NCBI GenBank assembly: GCA_965216105.1
Contig: OZ244147.1
Coordinates: 124,001-188,000 of the forward strand
DNA from: JAALLB01 sp017643495
GTDB lineage: Bacteria; Pseudomonadota; Alphaproteobacteria; Rhizobiales; Rhizobiaceae
Length of the DNA stretch: 64,000 nucleotides
Direction: 5' to 3'
Shown: positions 60,943 to 64,000 of the stretch, piece by piece
How the letters are laid out: every line of letters begins with the position of its first letter
Numbering within the stretch: position 1 is the first letter of the stretch
Notes under the pieces: generated by a model
What the model was told of the DNA's origin: nothing
What the model saw: the letters and a program-made list of their open reading frames with translations, nothing else
The model's database searches: none
Translations under genes and position numbers: made by a program

Positions 60943-62168
60943 CAGATTACTGCCTTTTCCTTGAAGGGTTCGTTTTTCATGATTCGGTCGAAGCCGAAAG
61001 GTGAGAGATCCAGCGAGCGGTATTCACCATGCGATATCCATTCTGCAATGCCTCGGCCCATTGCCGGGGACTGTTGCAGCCCGTGGCCGGAAAAACCGTT
61101 TGCAAAAATGAAGTTCCGAACCTCGGGATGGGGTCCGATGATGGCGTTCTGGTCAAGCGTGTTGTAGGCATAGTGGCCGACCCACATATTGGTCAGTTTT
61201 ATGGCCTCGAATTGGGGAATGCGCGTTGCAATCAGGGGCCATACATGGTTTTCCCACAGCGAGTGGTCAGCGTTGAAATCATCGTAGCCGACCGCCGGAT
61301 CGCCCTCTCCCGTTATGCTTGGCGGACAACCGGCCAGATAATAGCGCCCGTCGGAACGGACATGAACACCGGACGGATCTATCGTCAGCGGAAGGTCCTT
61401 TTCCAGAGGGTTCTCAGCGTCGAAAATGTAGGTGTAACGCTTGCGCGGCTCGACCGGTATTTCGATGCCGGCCATGCGGGAGGTAAGCACTGCCCGTGGT
61501 CCGGAGCAGTTAATCACCGTGCCACAGCTTATTCTCTCGCCGGTCGCCAGCGTGACCGCGTTGACAGTGCTGCGGCCATCATCAAGCTCCATGTCAACGA
61601 CTTCATTGGTGCAATATTCGGCGCCTTTCTCGCGGGCGAGGCGTTTCCACCAGTCAAAAAGCGAGTTGCCATCAAAATAGCCCTCGTTCACCGGGTTGTG
61701 GTTCCCGGCAATGATGTCGTCGAGCTGGTAAAACGGATATTCGGCAGCGATCTGGTCCCTACTCATGTGCCGGGTGCCAGCACCCAGCCTGCTCTGGATT
61801 GCCTGTGATTCCTTCAGATGTGCGGCGAATTCAGGTGTGTCGGCAAGATAGAGATAGCCATAAGACTGGATAGGAATATCGGGGATGCGTTCATCGCCTC
61901 CCAGGGCTTCACGGAAATTGCGGACAAACTCGGCAGCAAACTGTGAAATGCGAATGTTTATTTCTGCAGAAAATTGCTGGCGCATGCAGGAATTGGTGTG
62001 GGTTGTTGAGCAGAATTCATAGCTTGGATCGCGCTCGACAACGAGGATGGTGCCATCAAAATCCTCATTGTTTGTGAGCCACCAGGCAATAGACGAGCCA
62101 TAAATGGCGCCGCCCACAATAACGACATCGTAAGAGTTTTGATGCGGTGTCGCGAATTGTTGCTTCAT
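60942..62168 (-). CDS. DAO-family FAD-dependent oxidoreductase
   Basis: 408 residues. FAD-binding VVIVGGAIYGSSIAWWL near 15-31 and the C-terminal FANGFSGHGLQQSPAMGRGIAEW match the D-amino-acid oxidase/sarcosine oxidase superfamily. The presumed donor is an amine or amino acid. Co-transcribed with the SDR gene. No transporter or regulator is adjacent, so pathway is unknown. Confidence 0.85.
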   Translation of the reverse strand: MKQQFATPHQNSYDVVIVGGAIYGSSIAWWLTNNEDFDGTILVVERDPSYEFCSTTHTNSCMRQQFSAEINIRISQFAAEFVRNFREALGGDERIPDIPIQSYGYLYLADTPEFAAHLKESQAIQSRLGAGTRHMSRDQIAAEYPFYQLDDIIAGNHNPVNEGYFDGNSLFDWWKRLAREKGAEYCTNEVVDMELDDGRSTVNAVTLATGERISCGTVINCSGPRAVLTSRMAGIEIPVEPRKRYTYIFDAENPLEKDLPLTIDPSGVHVRSDGRYYLAGCPPSITGEGDPAVGYDDFNADHSLWENHVWPLIATRIPQFEAIKLTNMWVGHYAYNTLDQNAIIGPHPEVRNFIFANGFSGHGLQQSPAMGRGIAEWISHGEYRSLDLSPFGFDRIMKNEPFKEKAVI

Positions 62169-62288
62169 GCAGTGTCCTTCCCGTAACCCGTTTGGAGAGG
62201 AAGCTTCGTATTGTCAATTGCTTTCAAGCTTGTCACGAACCTGAATCCTTTGTAAGACCCTCGAAACTGCAAATGCGGATAGTCACAA

Positions 62289-62894
62289 ATGGAAAAATTC
62301 AAAACGCTCAGCGCCGTGGCAGCACCTCTGCCGATTATCAATATCGATACCGACATGATCATCCCGAAGGATTACCTCAAGACGATCAAGCGGACCGGAC
62401 TGGGCGAAGGGCTTTTTGCTGAGATGCGGTTCCAGGAGGATGGTTCGCCAAATCCGGATTTCGTGCTGAACAAGCCTGCCTATACTGCAGCAGAGATACT
62501 GGTTGCCGGTGACAATTTCGGTTGCGGCTCGTCCCGTGAACATGCTCCCTGGGCATTGCTCGACTTTGGTATACGCTGTGTGATTTCAACAAGCTTTGCC
62601 GATATTTTCTACAATAACTGCTTCAAGAACGGCATCCTGCCGATCAAGGTCAGCCAGGAAGAGCTAGACAAACTGATGGATGATGCGGAACGCGGCTCCA
62701 ATGCAAAGCTGACCGTTGATCTTGAAGCCCAAACCATATCCGGCCCGGATGGCGGACTGATATCGTTTGACATTGATCCTGATCGCAAGCACCGCCTTCT
62801 GGAAGGCATAGATGATATCGGTGAAACGCTGGCGAAAGTCTCGGAAATCGATGCATTCGAGGAACGCAATGCCGAAGCCCGCCCCTGGGCCTGA
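62289..62894 (+). CDS. leuD: 3-isopropylmalate dehydratase small subunit
   Basis: 201 residues. With LeuC, isomerises 2-isopropylmalate to 3-isopropylmalate in leucine synthesis. Signatures: IINIDTDMIIPKDYLK and DNFGCGSSREHAPWALLDFGI. leuC is not in the window. leuB follows after 38 bases on the same strand. The 120-bp leader shows no clear attenuator. Confidence 0.96.
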   Translation: MEKFKTLSAVAAPLPIINIDTDMIIPKDYLKTIKRTGLGEGLFAEMRFQEDGSPNPDFVLNKPAYTAAEILVAGDNFGCGSSREHAPWALLDFGIRCVISTSFADIFYNNCFKNGILPIKVSQEELDKLMDDAERGSNAKLTVDLEAQTISGPDGGLISFDIDPDRKHRLLEGIDDIGETLAKVSEIDAFEERNAEARPWA

Positions 62895-62932
62895 CAATTT
62901 CCTGCCCTGTTCATTTCGAAGAAAGTAGTCTC

Positions 62933-64000
62933 ATGCCAGCTCGAAAAATTTTCCTTTTGCCCGGTGACGGAATCGGTCCGGAAACAACCGCCGAAGTGAC
63001 CAAAATCATGGACTGGATGAATGCCAGTCTTTCCAGCGGTTTTGAAGTGGAAAGCGGTCTTGTTGGCGGTGCTGCCTATGACGAGCACGGTGAAGCGGTT
63101 TCCGATGCCGACATGGAAAAGGCGCTTGCAGCCGATGCCGTTCTGTTTGGTGCGGTAGGCGGTCCGAAATGGGATGATGTCCCATATGAGAAGCGCCCCG
63201 AAGCAGGATTGCTGCGCTTGCGAAAGGACCTTGCCCTGTTTGCAAACCTGCGGCCTGCGATCTGCTATCCGGCACTTGCCGATTCTTCTTCACTGCGTAA
63301 GGACGTCGTCGAGGGTTTGGACATCCTGATCGTTCGTGAACTTACAGGCGGCGTCTATTTCGGTGAGCCCAAAACGATTACCGATATCGGCAATGGCCAG
63401 AAGCGTGCGATTGATACCCAGGTTTATGACACTTATGAAATCGAGCGGATTTCGGGCGTTGCATTTGAATTGGCGCGTACCCGCAGCAATCGCGTCTGCT
63501 CCATGGAAAAACGCAATGTCATGAAATCCGGCGTCTTGTGGAACGAGGTTGTTTCCCAGACGCACAAGGCAAACTATTCAGATGTCGAACTGACACACAT
63601 GCTGGCCGATGCGGGTGGCATGCAACTTGTTCGCTGGCCGAAGCAGTTTGACGTGATTGTAACGGATAACCTGTTCGGTGACATGTTGTCGGATGTGGCC
63701 GCCATGCTGACCGGTTCGCTGGGCATGTTGCCATCTGCCTCACTCGGTGCACCGGATGGTGTGACAGGAAAACGCAAGGCAATGTATGAACCTGTGCACG
63801 GCTCTGCCCCGGATATTGCCGGACAGGGAATCGCCAATCCGATCGCGATGATTGCTTCCTTTGCAATGATGTTGCGCTATTCATTCGAAATGATTGACGA
63901 GGCAAACGCCGTTGAAAAGGCGATTGCCAATGTTCTGGACAAGGGCATTCGTACCGGCGATATCTGGACTGAAGGTGCGCAAAAGGTTTCCACCGCCGAA
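62933..64000 (+). CDS. leuB: 3-isopropylmalate dehydrogenase (partial, runs off right edge)
   Basis: 356 residues are present; the family is about 360-370, so nearly complete. Opening KIFLLPGDGIGPETTAEV, substrate arginines in RLRKDLALFANLRPA, and the metal/NAD site in DNLFGDMLSDVAAMLTGSLGM and EPVHGSAPDIAG. It oxidatively decarboxylates 3-isopropylmalate. Operon with leuD. Confidence 0.96.
   Translation, partial: MPARKIFLLPGDGIGPETTAEVTKIMDWMNASLSSGFEVESGLVGGAAYDEHGEAVSDADMEKALAADAVLFGAVGGPKWDDVPYEKRPEAGLLRLRKDLALFANLRPAICYPALADSSSLRKDVVEGLDILIVRELTGGVYFGEPKTITDIGNGQKRAIDTQVYDTYEIERISGVAFELARTRSNRVCSMEKRNVMKSGVLWNEVVSQTHKANYSDVELTHMLADAGGMQLVRWPKQFDVIVTDNLFGDMLSDVAAMLTGSLGMLPSASLGAPDGVTGKRKAMYEPVHGSAPDIAGQGIANPIAMIASFAMMLRYSFEMIDEANAVEKAIANVLDKGIRTGDIWTEGAQKVSTAE

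Noticed and set aside
1..64000. IS elements, CRISPR arrays, prophage or integrase genes
   Set aside because: No transposase or integrase motif, no regularly spaced direct repeats and no obvious phage gene block were seen on either strand.

Overview
The window is a stretch of alphaproteobacterial chromosome, most likely Hyphomicrobiales (Rhizobiales). The basis is protein-level similarity to rhizobial families (RegB/ActS, PmtA, TimA, CenR, DUF2852, DUF2628, DUF1402), alphaproteobacterial parS palindromes, GANTC/CtrA-type sites, and a replication origin placed between ppsR and hemE as in Caulobacter and Rickettsia. No phage, transposase, integrase or CRISPR sequence was seen. Nearly all the DNA is coding, often with ATGA or 1-base gene overlaps.

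Layout. 1-6134, almost all minus: end of a RegB-type redox kinase, AcuI-type reductase, lspA, two RNA-methyltransferase-like genes, a DUF45 metallopeptidase and a DUF2852 protein. 6260-11431, minus: pyrF, an FMN reductase, a PmtA-type methyltransferase, dnaJ and dnaK with a sigma32-like promoter. 11801-12412, plus: an AlkB-type dioxygenase. 12421-16543, minus: a visibly A/T-richer four-gene cassette (GT2 glycosyltransferase, methyltransferase, UPF0104-type flippase-like protein, GT-C-like membrane protein), the main accessory-looking insert. 16647-21300, minus: coaA and the histidine genes hisE, F, A, H, B with a DUF2628 gene between hisH and hisB. 21473-24440, plus: hslV, hslU and a secreted DUF1402 protein. 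24430-27148, minus: XRE regulator, Smr protein, MltA, TimA. 27319-28426, plus: fxsA and secB, ending at a strong bidirectional terminator.

Origin domain. ppsR-maf-aroE-coaE-dnaQ run leftward and hemE-hemJ-rho run rightward from a 444-bp A/T-rich gap (32250-32693) that carries one perfect and two near-perfect DnaA boxes, degenerate boxes, GANTC sites and a CtrA-like site. This is the likely oriC. About 6-9 kb to the right are four parS sites in and around mnmE, mnmG and rsmG, followed by parA and parB. Most genes on each arm point away from the origin; the main nearby exception is the SSP411-type gene at 35566-37605.

Right arm. 43414-47693, minus: holA, lptE, leuS. 47798-50393: yggS, an L,D-transpeptidase, a CenR-like response regulator and a cyclic-nucleotide-binding-domain protein. 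50425-55810, minus: xth, a LolA-like protein, ftsK (CtrA and GANTC sites upstream) and tesB. 55958-59787: a UbiH-type hydroxylase, Trm112-like, LON-N, thioredoxin-TPR (CnoX-like) and a ProX-type deacylase. Then tRNA-Gly(GCC), a uronate-dehydrogenase-like/FAD oxidoreductase pair, leuD and a truncated leuB at the window edge.

Functionally the window mixes chromosome replication and segregation, protein quality control (dnaKJ, hslVU, secB, CnoX), cofactor, heme and amino-acid synthesis, and envelope maintenance. The clearest candidate for an under-described system is the cassette at 12421-16543; the clearest structural discovery is the origin-parS-parAB arrangement. All family assignments come from reading motifs in the translated sequence; no database search was run.
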